A stretch of DNA of 64,000 nt from contig JAHJHI010000026.1 of NCBI GenBank assembly GCA_018824085.1, positions 1 through 64,000 of the forward strand. The letters are read 5' to 3'. This DNA is from Gammaproteobacteria bacterium. GTDB lineage: Bacteria; Pseudomonadota; Gammaproteobacteria; Burkholderiales; Rhodocyclaceae. Shown here piece after piece: positions 46,411 through 55,955 of the stretch (positions are counted from its first letter, which is position 1; every line of letters starts with the position of its first letter). The notes under the pieces were generated by a model. That model was not told the origin of the DNA. It worked only from the letters and a program-made list of their open reading frames with translations, and ran no database searches. Made by a program: the position numbers and the translations under genes.

Positions 46411-46923
46411 ATGACTTGCATGGACAGAGCCGGCAGTGACAGCGCCACGCGGCTGGATGGACGGGTGCCGCGGGCGTTTGTCTGGCTGCTGTTCGCCGCC
46501 TGGTCCGCCTTCGGTTCGGTACTGCCGCTCGCCCGCATGTTCGACAAGCCGTCGAATGCCGGTACGGCACGGCCGTCGTGATTCCCTTTCCCTGGCGAGG
46601 CGACCGAGGAGCGCGCGCCCGAAAGCGTGGCGAACACCGTAAGCACGGCGCGCCGTGGTGTCGATCAGGTCGCTGCGGTCAGCAAATCGATGTCGTCGCT
46701 GTCGATCTACATCGGTTCGATGAAGGACGTCATCGTCGGCGGGTCGGAGTCGATGCGCGAACGGACGGAAGCGGCGTCGCGCATCGCGTCCGGTGTCGAG
46801 CGCCGGGCGTCCTGTGCGGACAGCACCGCCGTGGCCGCCGTACAGCACCGCGAGACCGCGACCGGACTCAACAGGATGGTGCAGACATTCGTCGAGGCGG
46901 GCGGACAGTTCAGGATGCGCTGA
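46411..46923 (+). pseudogene. Putative degraded methyl-accepting chemotaxis-like protein with in-frame TGA
   Basis: Frame from ATG 46411 (...RAFVWLLFAAWSAFGSVLPLA...) hits TGA at 46579-46581 and continues open in the same frame (VANTVSTARRGVDQVAAVSKSMSSLSIYIGSMKDVI...GLNRMVQTFVEAGGQFRMR). Confidence 0.4.
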
Positions 46924-47824
46924 GCGTGCGGCAGGCGTCCAGCTGCATGCGCAGCGGTTGCGGCAGCGGCAGCGTGCCGTCCAGCATGGCGCGCACGACG
47001 GCGGCGTTGCTCGCCGCATCGATGCCCGCTTCGGGCTGCGTCAACGCGCTTGCGCCGTCGTCCGCCTCGACCAGCGCGCGTTGCTCGCCATCAAGAAACC
47101 CCGTCATCTGCGGGCACCTGGCCGGATTGGCGTAGGCCTCGCCCTCGGTGCCGCGCATCAGCATCGAGCGGCCGCCGTCCTGGCGCAGGAACTGCGTCAT
47201 TTTCTCCATGTATTCCGGGTGCGTCACCGGAACAACGCGCACGCTGCGCCCCGGCAACGGATCGATCATCTTGGCCATCGAATGGCCGGAATTGCGCACG
47301 CCAAGCTGCGGGCGCAGCGACAGCAGCGCATCCAGCCCGGGGCTGAGCCGGTCGAGCCGGATGCAGGCGATGCGCTCGCCGGCCAGCAGCCGGCCCGCTT
47401 GCGCGGGAGATTCGGCCATCGGCAGGCCGAGCGCGTCGAGCAGCGCGAACGGGTCGGCGCGGGTGTCGAAATCGAAGTGACCGTGAATGAGTACCGGAAT
47501 GCCCTCGCGCGCAAGCAGCATGGCCAGCAGCGGCATCAGGTTGGGCCTGCGCCGGGCGCCGTTGTAGGTCGGCAGCACGACGGTGCGCGGGCCACCCGGT
47601 GCGTCGATGCGCGCGAGCTGCGCGTCGATCGCGCCCTTGAAGCCGATCAGCTCATCGAGTGCTTCGCTCTTGATGCGCATCGCGAGCACGATGGCGCCGA
47701 GTTGCAGCGGCGGCACCCGTGCGTCGAGCATGTCCGCGAACAGCGCCTGCGCATCCTCGCGCGCCAGCGAGCGCGAGCCCTTGGCCCCGCGCCCGATTTC
47801 CTTGATCAGTCTTGTGTAGTCCAT
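46910..47824 (-). CDS. YbiB/TrpD2-like protein, copy 2
   Basis: MDYTRLIKEIGRGAKGSRSLAREDAQALFADMLDARVPPLQLGAIVLAMRIKSEALDELIGFKGAI; similar to copy at 35870-36862. Confidence 0.87.
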   Translation of the reverse strand: MDYTRLIKEIGRGAKGSRSLAREDAQALFADMLDARVPPLQLGAIVLAMRIKSEALDELIGFKGAIDAQLARIDAPGGPRTVVLPTYNGARRRPNLMPLLAMLLAREGIPVLIHGHFDFDTRADPFALLDALGLPMAESPAQAGRLLAGERIACIRLDRLSPGLDALLSLRPQLGVRNSGHSMAKMIDPLPGRSVRVVPVTHPEYMEKMTQFLRQDGGRSMLMRGTEGEAYANPARCPQMTGFLDGEQRALVEADDGASALTQPEAGIDAASNAAVVRAMLDGTLPLPQPLRMQLDACRTLSAS

Positions 47825-47950
47825 GCCCGGATTATGCCCGCGCTGAAGCACGAATCCGCTGCGTTATAGTCCGATGTCGGACGACCGAGAGCGGGTCGAT
47901 GCCGGCAGGTTGCCGCGGTGCACGCCGCACGAACGCACAAGGAGACAGAC

Positions 47951-48835
47951 ATGAAAGTGGGTTTCATCGGGTTGGGACTGATGGGCCGGCCGATGGCCGG
48001 GCACCTGGCGCAGGGCGGACATGCGCTGCATCTGTGGGCGCGCCGCGCCGAGTCGCTCGATCCGTTCCGCGACAGCGGAGCCACCCTGCATGCGTCGATC
48101 GCCGATGTCGCGCGCGAGGCCGATGTCGTGTTCTCCATGGTGGCGGACGCGCCGGACGTGGAAGCCGTGGCGCTTGGTCCGCAGGGGGTTGCCGAAGGCG
48201 CGGCGGGGCGCAGCGGGCTGATCTTTGTCGACATGAGCACGATCGCGCCGGATGCCGCGCGCTCGATCGGTGCCCGGCTGGCCGAGGGCGGCGTGTCCAT
48301 GATCGATGCCCCGGTCTCCGGTGGCGAAGTGGGCGCGATCAACGCCGCGCTGACCATCATGGCGGGCGGCGACCAGACGGCGTTCGAGCGTGTGCTGCCG
48401 CTGTTCCGGCTCATGGGCAAGAACGTGACGCTGGTGGGCGATCGCGGTGCCGGTCAAGTGGCGAAGGCGTGCAACCAGATCATCACCGGCGTCGGCGTGC
48501 TGGCGCTGGCCGAGGCATTCGCGTTCGCCGACAAGAGCGGTGTCGACGCCGGGCGGGTGCGCGAGGCGCTGCTTGGCGGCTTCGCCTACAGCCGCATCCT
48601 TGAAAATCATGGACAGCGCATGCTTGACCGGAATTTCCGCGCCGGCTTCAAGTCCTGGATGCACCAGAAGGATCTGCGCATCGTCATGGGCGAGGCGCAC
48701 CGCATGGGGCTCGCATTGCCGTCGGCCGCCGCCGCGGCGCAGATGCTCAACGCCATGGTCGGGCAGGGCCTGGGCGAAGAAGATTCGATCGCCATGCTCA
48801 AGGTGCTCGAAGGACTTGGCGGTATCGAGAAATGA
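47951..48835 (+). CDS. NAD(P)-dependent beta-hydroxyacid dehydrogenase (GarR/3-hydroxyisobutyrate dehydrogenase family)
   Basis: MKVGFIGLGLMGRPMAGHL...FVDMSTIAPDAAR...DAPVSGGEVGAINAALTIMAGG...GDRGAGQVAKACNQI. Confidence 0.93.
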   Translation: MKVGFIGLGLMGRPMAGHLAQGGHALHLWARRAESLDPFRDSGATLHASIADVAREADVVFSMVADAPDVEAVALGPQGVAEGAAGRSGLIFVDMSTIAPDAARSIGARLAEGGVSMIDAPVSGGEVGAINAALTIMAGGDQTAFERVLPLFRLMGKNVTLVGDRGAGQVAKACNQIITGVGVLALAEAFAFADKSGVDAGRVREALLGGFAYSRILENHGQRMLDRNFRAGFKSWMHQKDLRIVMGEAHRMGLALPSAAAAAQMLNAMVGQGLGEEDSIAMLKVLEGLGGIEK

Positions 48836-49710
48836 AGGTCGGCTTCATCGGCCTCGGCGCGATGGGGCGGGCCATGTCGGGCAACCTGCTGCGCGCCGGC
48901 CACTCGGTCAGCGTGTGGGCGCGCCGCGCAGAATCGATGCAGCCGCTGGTCGAGCTGGGCGCACGGGCAACGGCGTCGCCCGCCGACTGCGCGCGCGGCG
49001 CCGATGCGGTCATGTGCGTGGTGACGGCCGGCGCCGACGTGCGCGAGGTGGCACTCGGCCCCCGCGGTGTCATCGAGGGGGCCGCGCCAGGCTGCGTGTT
49101 CATCGACCACAGCACGATTCCTCCGTCGGTTGCGCGCGACATCGCGCAGGCATTGGCGCAGCGGGGCATCGACATGCTGGATGCGCCGGTGTCCGGCGGC
49201 GAGCGCGGCGCCATCGACGCGACGCTGTCCATCATGGCGGGTGGTGACGCGGCGGTATTCGAGCGCATGCGCCCGCTGCTGGGCGCGGTGGGCCGCACCG
49301 TGGTGCATGTCGGCCCCTGTGGCGCGGGTCAGGTGGCCAAGGCCTGCAATCAGCTCATCCTGTGCGCCTTCATCGAGGCAGCCGCGGAAGCGGCCACTCT
49401 GGCTTCGGCGAGCGGAGTCGATTTCGGGCGCGTGCGGGAGGCGATGCTGCACGGATCCGCCGGCTCACGTGCGCTGGAACTGTTCGGCGGCAAGATGGCT
49501 GAGCGGGACTTCAAGGCGGGCGTGCAGGCGCGCCTGCACCACAAGGACGTCGGCATCGTGCTGGACGAAGCCGTGAAGCTGGGTCTGGCGATGCCTCTGT
49601 CGGCCAGCGTGTGGCAACAGCTCAATGCGCTGATGGCGCAGGGCGGTGGCGGAAACGACACGTCCGCGCTGCTCACCGTGCTGGAGAGAACCCGCGCGGG
49701 CGCCGGCTGA
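48832..49710 (+). CDS. NAD(P)-dependent beta-hydroxyacid dehydrogenase, tandem paralogue
   Basis: MKVGFIGLGAMGRAMSGNL...DAPVSGGERGAIDATLSIMAGG...GPCGAGQVAKACNQL; 4-bp ATGA overlap with upstream copy. Confidence 0.92.
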   Translation: MKVGFIGLGAMGRAMSGNLLRAGHSVSVWARRAESMQPLVELGARATASPADCARGADAVMCVVTAGADVREVALGPRGVIEGAAPGCVFIDHSTIPPSVARDIAQALAQRGIDMLDAPVSGGERGAIDATLSIMAGGDAAVFERMRPLLGAVGRTVVHVGPCGAGQVAKACNQLILCAFIEAAAEAATLASASGVDFGRVREAMLHGSAGSRALELFGGKMAERDFKAGVQARLHHKDVGIVLDEAVKLGLAMPLSASVWQQLNALMAQGGGGNDTSALLTVLERTRAGAG

Positions 49711-49713
49711 AAT

Positions 49714-50973
49714 TCAGTGCCGCGAGCCGTCGAGCCAGGGGAAGTCGATGGCCGGCTGGACACCGTCCATCAGATCCGTCAGCAGGCGCGCCGACCCGCA
49801 CGCCAGCGTCCAGCCGAGCGAGCCGTGACCGGTGTTGTACCAGAGCCCGGGAATGCGGCTGCGTCCGATCAGCGGCACGTTGCCCGGCGTGCACGGACGC
49901 AATCCGGCCCAGGGCTGCGCGGCGCTCGTGTCGCCGATATCGGGACACAGTTCGCGTACCAGCCGGGTCAGCAGTTCCACGCGCGGTGCTTCGATGTCGG
50001 TGGTCACGCTGCCGAGTTCGGCCATGCCGGCGACCCGCATCGTGTCGCCGAGGCGGGACATCACGATGCGGTGCTCCTCGTCGGTGATGCTCACGCGCGG
50101 TGCGTTCGGACCCGCCGGAAAGGTGATCGAATAGCCCTTGATCGGATACAGCGCGGGACGCGGACCGTGCTGTTCGACCAGCCGCCGCGTATGGCTGCCG
50201 AGCGCGCACACCACCTCGTCGGCGCGCAACAGTCCGCGTGTGCCGCGCGCGTCGCGCACTGCCGCGCCACGGACGCGGCCATTCTGGATGTCGAGGCTGT
50301 CGACGGTCGTGTCGAAGTGGAAGGTGACGCCGGCATCCACGCAGGCCTGTGCGAGTTCACGCGTGAACTCGCACGCGTCGCCCACCTCGTCATTCGGTGC
50401 GAACAGGCCGCCGGCAAGCTTCCGGGTGGTCGAGGCCAGCGCGGGTTCGATGTCGATGCAGCGCGCCGCGTCGCAGTATTCGCTGCGGATGCCGTGCGCG
50501 AGCAGCCACTGCGCGCGCGCGTTTGCGCGGTCGAGTTCCCGGCGCTCGAAGAATACGTGCAGGATGCCGCTTCCGGCGTGCATGTAGTGCATTGCGAGCG
50601 AACGCCGGAGCAACTGCAGTTCCGCGTGGCTGCACACGGCGAGGCGGGCAAGCGTGTCGGTGTTGCGGCGCATGCGTCCGGGCAGGCATTCACGAAGGAA
50701 TGCGCCCATCCAGCGCCACTGGCGGTGATTGACGGTGGGTGAGAAGCGCACCGGCGCGGTGGAATTTCCCATGCCGTGAAGGCCTATCATCGGCGCCTGC
50801 GGCGTGGCCCAGGGTGCGGCGTGGCTGACCGAAATCTGTGCGCCGTTGGCAAAACTGGTTTCCATCGCAGGCGCACTCTGGCGATCGACCACGGAAACGG
50901 TGTGACCGGCCTGGCGCAGATACCAGGCGGTGGTGATGCCGATGACGCCGGCACCGAGAACAAGGATATGCAT
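49714..50973 (-). CDS. dadA: D-amino-acid dehydrogenase small subunit family (DadA)
   Basis: MHILVLGAGVIGITTAWYLRQAGHTVSVVDRQ...FANGAQIS...GLRPCTPGNVPLIG...NTGHGSLGWTLACGSA. Confidence 0.93.
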   Translation of the reverse strand: MHILVLGAGVIGITTAWYLRQAGHTVSVVDRQSAPAMETSFANGAQISVSHAAPWATPQAPMIGLHGMGNSTAPVRFSPTVNHRQWRWMGAFLRECLPGRMRRNTDTLARLAVCSHAELQLLRRSLAMHYMHAGSGILHVFFERRELDRANARAQWLLAHGIRSEYCDAARCIDIEPALASTTRKLAGGLFAPNDEVGDACEFTRELAQACVDAGVTFHFDTTVDSLDIQNGRVRGAAVRDARGTRGLLRADEVVCALGSHTRRLVEQHGPRPALYPIKGYSITFPAGPNAPRVSITDEEHRIVMSRLGDTMRVAGMAELGSVTTDIEAPRVELLTRLVRELCPDIGDTSAAQPWAGLRPCTPGNVPLIGRSRIPGLWYNTGHGSLGWTLACGSARLLTDLMDGVQPAIDFPWLDGSRH

Positions 50974-51139
50974 GCGGTTCTGATATTGGGTGACGCTGTC
51001 AGGACTGTCCGCGCGCCATTCGGTTCCTGTGGAAACGGGGCACGTGCGCCAGGATTTCCGGCGCGTCGTGAAATCGTGCGGCCCGGACCATGGTGCTGTG
51101 CACGATAATGCATTTTCTGCCAACGAGGAGTCGCACCAC

Positions 51140-52153
51140 ATGTCCCGCATCACCCTGAGCCAGTTCCTGATCCAGCAGCAGCGCAGCGGCGAGCGCATCA
51201 GCGCCGAACTGCGCTTTCTGGTCGAAGTCGTCGCACGCGCCGTGAAGGCCATCGGCAACGCGGTGGGCAAGGGCGGGCTGACCAACTCGCTGGGCGAGGC
51301 CGGCGCCGAGAATGTGCAGGGCGAGGTACAGAAGAAGCTGGACGTGATCGCCAATGAAATCCTGCTCGAAGCGAACGAGTGGGGCGGGCATCTCGCCGCG
51401 ATGGCGTCCGAGGAGATGGACGCGCCGCACCAGATTCCGAACCGCTACCCGAAAGGCGAATACCTGCTGCTGTTCGATCCGCTCGATGGCTCGTCCAATA
51501 TCGACGTGAACATTTCCACCGGCACGATCTTCTCTGTGCTGCGCTGCCCCGAATTCGCCAATGGCGGCGGTGCCGACGTCGGCGAGCGCGCCTTCCTGCA
51601 GGCCGGCTCGCGGCAGCTGGTTGCCGGATACGCCGTCTATGGCTCGGCGACGCAACTCGTGCTGACGCTGGGCGAAGGTGTGCACGCGTTCACGCTGGAC
51701 CGTGAAACCGGCAGCTTCGTCATGACGACCGAAAACATGCGCATCCCCGAGGACACGAAGGAATACGCGATCAATGCGTCGAACGCGCGCTGGTGGGAAG
51801 CGCCGGTGACGCGCTACATCGACGAGCTGGTTGCCGGCAGGAGCGGCCCGCTGGGCAAGGACTACAACATGCGCTGGGTCGGCTCCATGGTGGCTGACGT
51901 GCATCGCATCCTGACGCGAGGCGGCATTTTCCTGTACCCGAAGGACACGAAGGACGCGACCAAGCCTGGCAAGCTGCGGCTGATGTACGAAGCCAATCCG
52001 ATGGCGATGCTGATCGAACAGGCCGGCGGTCTGGCGACCACCGGCTATCAGCGCATCCTCGACGTGGCACCGGAAAAGCTGCACCAGCGCGTGCCGGTCA
52101 TCCTTGGCTCACGCAACGAAGTGGAACGGGTACTGAGGTATCACTCCGCCTGA
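51140..52153 (+). CDS. fbp: Class 1 fructose-1,6-bisphosphatase
   Basis: [55 protein letters not shown]. Confidence 0.96.
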   Translation: MSRITLSQFLIQQQRSGERISAELRFLVEVVARAVKAIGNAVGKGGLTNSLGEAGAENVQGEVQKKLDVIANEILLEANEWGGHLAAMASEEMDAPHQIPNRYPKGEYLLLFDPLDGSSNIDVNISTGTIFSVLRCPEFANGGGADVGERAFLQAGSRQLVAGYAVYGSATQLVLTLGEGVHAFTLDRETGSFVMTTENMRIPEDTKEYAINASNARWWEAPVTRYIDELVAGRSGPLGKDYNMRWVGSMVADVHRILTRGGIFLYPKDTKDATKPGKLRLMYEANPMAMLIEQAGGLATTGYQRILDVAPEKLHQRVPVILGSRNEVERVLRYHSA

Positions 52154-53400
52154 AGGCGCTTGAGCATGCCGGCTGCCGCAACGCGGCCGCTGGCCATGCA
52201 GGCGGTGAGCAGATAGCCGCCGGTGGGCGCCTCCCAGTCGATCATTTCGCCCGCGCAAAAGACGCCGGGCAGCGCCGTCAGCATCAGGTCAGCGTCCAGC
52301 GCGTCGAAGCGCACGCCGCCTGCCGTGCTGATGGCTTCCGCGACAGGCCGCGTCGCGCGCAGGCGCAGCGGCAGCGCCTTGAGCGTGCTTGCCACGCGCG
52401 CTGGATCGGCCATTGCTGCCTTGTCCAGCACTTCACGCAACAGCCCGGCCTTTACGCCGGCAATGCCCAGACGGCTTGCCAGATGCGAGGACAGCGAGCG
52501 TGCGCCGCGCGGGCGGCCCGCTTCGGCGAGTACGCGCGCCGGATCAGTGGATGGCAACAGGTCGAAGGTGACGTCGACATGACCGTGCGCCAGCACGCAT
52601 TCGCGCAATGGTGCGGACAGCGCATAGATGAGGCTGCCTTCAAGGCCGTGCTTGCTGATCACGCATTCGCCGTTACGCGTCAGCGTATTGCCATGTCGGT
52701 CGCGGAAGGCGAGCGTCACATTCTTCAGCGGCATGCCGGCGTGTTTGTCCGCAAAGTGCGGGCTCCACGGGATGTCGAATCCGCAGTTCGCTGCGTGCAG
52801 TGGCGCGAGCGCGACACGCCGTGTGGCGAGCAGGGATGTCCAGGCGCCGTCCGATCCGAGCTGCGGCCAGCTGGCGCCGCCCAGCGCGAGCAGGGTGACG
52901 TCCGCGTCTGCGCCGGTTTCCCCGTCCGGCGTGCTGAAGCGCAGCCGGCCGTGATCGTCCCAGCCCATCCAGCGGTGGCGCATGTGAAAGCGCACGCCGC
53001 CGGCACGCAGGCGCGCCAGCCAGGCGCGCAGCAGCGGCGCCGCCTTCATGCCGGTCGGAAAAACACGCCCGGAACTGCCGACGAAGGTGTCTATGCCCAG
53101 GCCTGCCGCCCACTGCCGCAGCGCATCGCTGTCGAACAGCGCGATCCAGGCGCCGACTTCGGTGCGCCGTTCCCGGAAGCGATCGATGAAGGCCGGACGT
53201 GCTTCACTGTGTGTAAGGTTCAGACCGCCTTTGCCCGCGAGCAGGAATTTGCGTCCGGCCGATGCCTTGCCGTCGTACAGGTCGACCGCAACGCCCTGTT
53301 GCGCAAGGACCTCGGCCGCCATCAGGCCGGCCGGCCCGCCACCGATGATGACGGCGCGCCCGCTTGCCGGCGCGTCCGCACCCGACTGACGGTCACGCAT
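52141..53400 (-). CDS. HI0933-like/BaiN family NAD(P)/FAD-dependent oxidoreductase
   Basis: [94 protein letters not shown]. Confidence 0.92.
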   Translation of the reverse strand: MRDRQSGADAPASGRAVIIGGGPAGLMAAEVLAQQGVAVDLYDGKASAGRKFLLAGKGGLNLTHSEARPAFIDRFRERRTEVGAWIALFDSDALRQWAAGLGIDTFVGSSGRVFPTGMKAAPLLRAWLARLRAGGVRFHMRHRWMGWDDHGRLRFSTPDGETGADADVTLLALGGASWPQLGSDGAWTSLLATRRVALAPLHAANCGFDIPWSPHFADKHAGMPLKNVTLAFRDRHGNTLTRNGECVISKHGLEGSLIYALSAPLRECVLAHGHVDVTFDLLPSTDPARVLAEAGRPRGARSLSSHLASRLGIAGVKAGLLREVLDKAAMADPARVASTLKALPLRLRATRPVAEAISTAGGVRFDALDADLMLTALPGVFCAGEMIDWEAPTGGYLLTACMASGRVAAAGMLKRLQAE

Positions 53401-54062
53401 CAGTGCTGCGGCTGGACGAGCCGCAGCCCGGCCGCTTGTGCGCGAAGCTTGTACGGACTTGCCGGCGCAGGCGGCGGGGTGACCGCGCTGCGCTTCTTGA
53501 GCGCTTCGTAGCGGCCGGTGACCTTGGGCACATAGGCCCGCGTTTCCGGAAAGGGCGGCACACCGCCGTATTTCCGGACGGCACCGGCGCCTGCGTTGTA
53601 CGCCGACAGTGCCAGTTCGAGATCGCCGAACACATCGAGAAGGTCGCGCAGGTGTTCTGCGCTCGCACGAAGATTGTCTGCGGGTTTCAATGCATCGCGC
53701 ACGCCATAGGCGCGTGCCGTCTCCGGCAGCATCTGCGCAAGGCCCAGAGCTCCTTTCGGCGATACGGCGTGCGGGTTGTAGGCGGATTCCGCCTGCACGA
53801 CGGCGTGCAGCAGCTCAGGTTCGATGCCGCCGGCCTGCGCAGCCTGCTCGATCTGCGCGGCGAATGGCAGGCGATGCAGCGCCTCGTGTCGAGCCTGCCT
53901 GCGTTCCACGTCGGAGATGCGGGGAGATTCGATCTGATGCAGCCGATACGGCGATGTCACGACCGGCTGCAACTGGTAGCCGGGATCCTGCGCGTAGGCG
54001 GCGTCATCCGCCTGCGCGCAGGCACAGGCCAATGCCGCGATCAGTGCGAGGGCACGCATCAC
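53400..54062 (-). CDS. Lytic transglycosylase (SLT domain)
   Basis: GIEPELLHAVVQAESAYNPHAVSPKGALGLAQMLPETARAYGV...LALSAYNAGAGAVRKYGGVPPFPETRAYV. Confidence 0.93.
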   Translation of the reverse strand: MMRALALIAALACACAQADDAAYAQDPGYQLQPVVTSPYRLHQIESPRISDVERRQARHEALHRLPFAAQIEQAAQAGGIEPELLHAVVQAESAYNPHAVSPKGALGLAQMLPETARAYGVRDALKPADNLRASAEHLRDLLDVFGDLELALSAYNAGAGAVRKYGGVPPFPETRAYVPKVTGRYEALKKRSAVTPPPAPASPYKLRAQAAGLRLVQPQH

Positions 54063-54430
54063 CGGAAGCGCGGCGCCAGCCGGTGTGCAAGCAGTGACGC
54101 CAGCACGATGCCCGATGCGTTGGCCAGCAGATCGATGACATCCGCTTCACGGCCAGGCAGCGACAGTTGTCGCCACTCGTCGTACGCACCGATGGCCAGC
54201 GCAGTGGCGGCACACAAGGGCAGCCAGCGTTGCCCGGCTCCGAGCCAGAGGGAAACCGTGATCGCGCCGAAGGTTGCGGCGTGTGCCAGCTTGTCCCAAG
54301 GGCTGGGAATCAGGCCGACGGCGAGCGAAGTTTCGCCGAGCTTGACCAGACTGGAGATGAGCAGCACCGAGGCAATCACGGCCAGCCACTGGATGCCGGG
54401 CGGCAGCCTCACCGCCGCATCAGTACGCAT
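54059..54430 (-). CDS. VanZ family protein
   Basis: Multi-TM; WDKLAHAATFGAITVSLWLG...YDEWRQLSLPGREADVIDLLANASGIVLAS. Confidence 0.85.
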   Translation of the reverse strand: MRTDAAVRLPPGIQWLAVIASVLLISSLVKLGETSLAVGLIPSPWDKLAHAATFGAITVSLWLGAGQRWLPLCAATALAIGAYDEWRQLSLPGREADVIDLLANASGIVLASLLAHRLAPRFR

Positions 54431-55814
54431 TGCGGTCCTTGAACACGACGGCGACCGTCTTGACGATGATCCAGAGGTCGAGCCCGATGGACCAGCTGCG
54501 CAGATATTCGAGGTCGTACTCGATGCGCTTCTGCATCTTGTCCACCGTCTCCGTCTCGCCGCGATATCCGTTCACCTGCGCCCATCCGGTGATGCCCGGC
54601 TTGACCTTGTGGCGCACCATGTAGCCCTTGATCAGCTTGCGGTAGGTTTCGTTGTGCGACACCGCGTGCGGGCGCGGTCCGACGATGCTCATGCGCCCCT
54701 GCAGCACATTGACGAACTGCGGCAGTTCGTCGAGCGAGGAGCGGCGCAGGAAGCCGCCGAACTTCGTGATGCGCTGGTCGTTCCGCGTGGCCTGCCGCAC
54801 GACGCCGCCATCTTCCTGGACGGTCATCGAACGGAACTTGTATACGACGATTTCCTTGCCGTCCAGGCCGTAGCGGCGTTGCCGGAACAGTACCGGGCCG
54901 GGTGAGCTCAGCTTCACGCCGATGGAAATTGCCAGCAGGAGCGGCGATATGAGCAGCAGGATGAGGATGGACAGCACGATGTCGCTCATGCGCTTGACCA
55001 TGCCGTTGATGCCCGTAAACGGCGTGTCGCAGACTGCAACGACCGGCACGCCGGCCACGTAGTCCATGCGGCCCTGGATCAGGTCGGTGACGAAAATGTC
55101 CGGCGCAAAGAAGATGCTGACGGTGGTGTCCTTGAGGTCGTCCAGCAACGACAGGATGCGTGGCTGGCTCGCCATCGGCAGCGCGAGATAGATCTGGTCG
55201 ACCCGGTTTGCCTTCACATAGGCGGCGAGGTCGGCCAGCCGGCCGAGCAGCGGGCTGCCATTGAGCTGGGTGATGCGCTCGGGAGACCTGTCGTCGAAGT
55301 AGCCGATGCAACGAACGCCGAGAAACGGGTTGCTTCCGAACTGTTCGACCAGCTGCACGCCGATGTCGTTGCAGCCGACGACGATGACGCGCGTCTGGTG
55401 TTCTTCCTGTTCGGCCGCACGCTTCAGGTAGGCGCGCGCGCCGAAGTGGGCGACCAGCTGCGTGAGCGGCGCGACCGCAAGCCAGGCCATGACGACCTCG
55501 GCTGGAAAGTTCTCGATGTACTGGCTGGCGTAGCCGAAGAACAGCAGGATGAAAGCGATGAGCAGCCAGTTGATGACGGTCTGGCGGATCACGCGGCGCG
55601 GACGCATGCTCAACAGCGAGGCGCCCGGGAAAGACAGCGAGAACACGACCAGCGACAACACGACGTAGCGTGCATCGACACCATCCTGAAAGTAGACGGC
55701 GCACGCAATCAACGACACGATGAGCGAAAGCGGATCGAGGAACATCTCGACCACACCGGGAAGACTGAGCGGTGCCCGCAATACGGAAGTGTTACGCTCA
55801 AACTTGGCGAGCAT
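54420..55814 (-). CDS. Undecaprenyl-phosphate glycosyl-1-phosphate transferase (EpsB/WcaJ-like)
   Basis: N-terminal TMs, C-terminal bacterial sugar transferase: KRMSDIVLSILILLLISPLLLAISIGVKLSSPGPVLFRQRRYGLDGKEIVVYKFRSM...LPQFVNVLQGRMSIVGPRPHAV; ORF open to 55895. Confidence 0.92.
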   Translation of the reverse strand: MLAKFERNTSVLRAPLSLPGVVEMFLDPLSLIVSLIACAVYFQDGVDARYVVLSLVVFSLSFPGASLLSMRPRRVIRQTVINWLLIAFILLFFGYASQYIENFPAEVVMAWLAVAPLTQLVAHFGARAYLKRAAEQEEHQTRVIVVGCNDIGVQLVEQFGSNPFLGVRCIGYFDDRSPERITQLNGSPLLGRLADLAAYVKANRVDQIYLALPMASQPRILSLLDDLKDTTVSIFFAPDIFVTDLIQGRMDYVAGVPVVAVCDTPFTGINGMVKRMSDIVLSILILLLISPLLLAISIGVKLSSPGPVLFRQRRYGLDGKEIVVYKFRSMTVQEDGGVVRQATRNDQRITKFGGFLRRSSLDELPQFVNVLQGRMSIVGPRPHAVSHNETYRKLIKGYMVRHKVKPGITGWAQVNGYRGETETVDKMQKRIEYDLEYLRSWSIGLDLWIIVKTVAVVFKDRNAY

Positions 55815-55955
55815 GGGGATTGAAGCCGGTGAATTCAACTTGATGGAAACCTGCGGACGACATGCCGGATAGAATACCGGAAGCCGGTTTTCCATTTTTT
55901 ACGATTTGTATGCGGGAAAGAAAAGCGTCACAGCCTGCATCCATACTTCTGCGCA

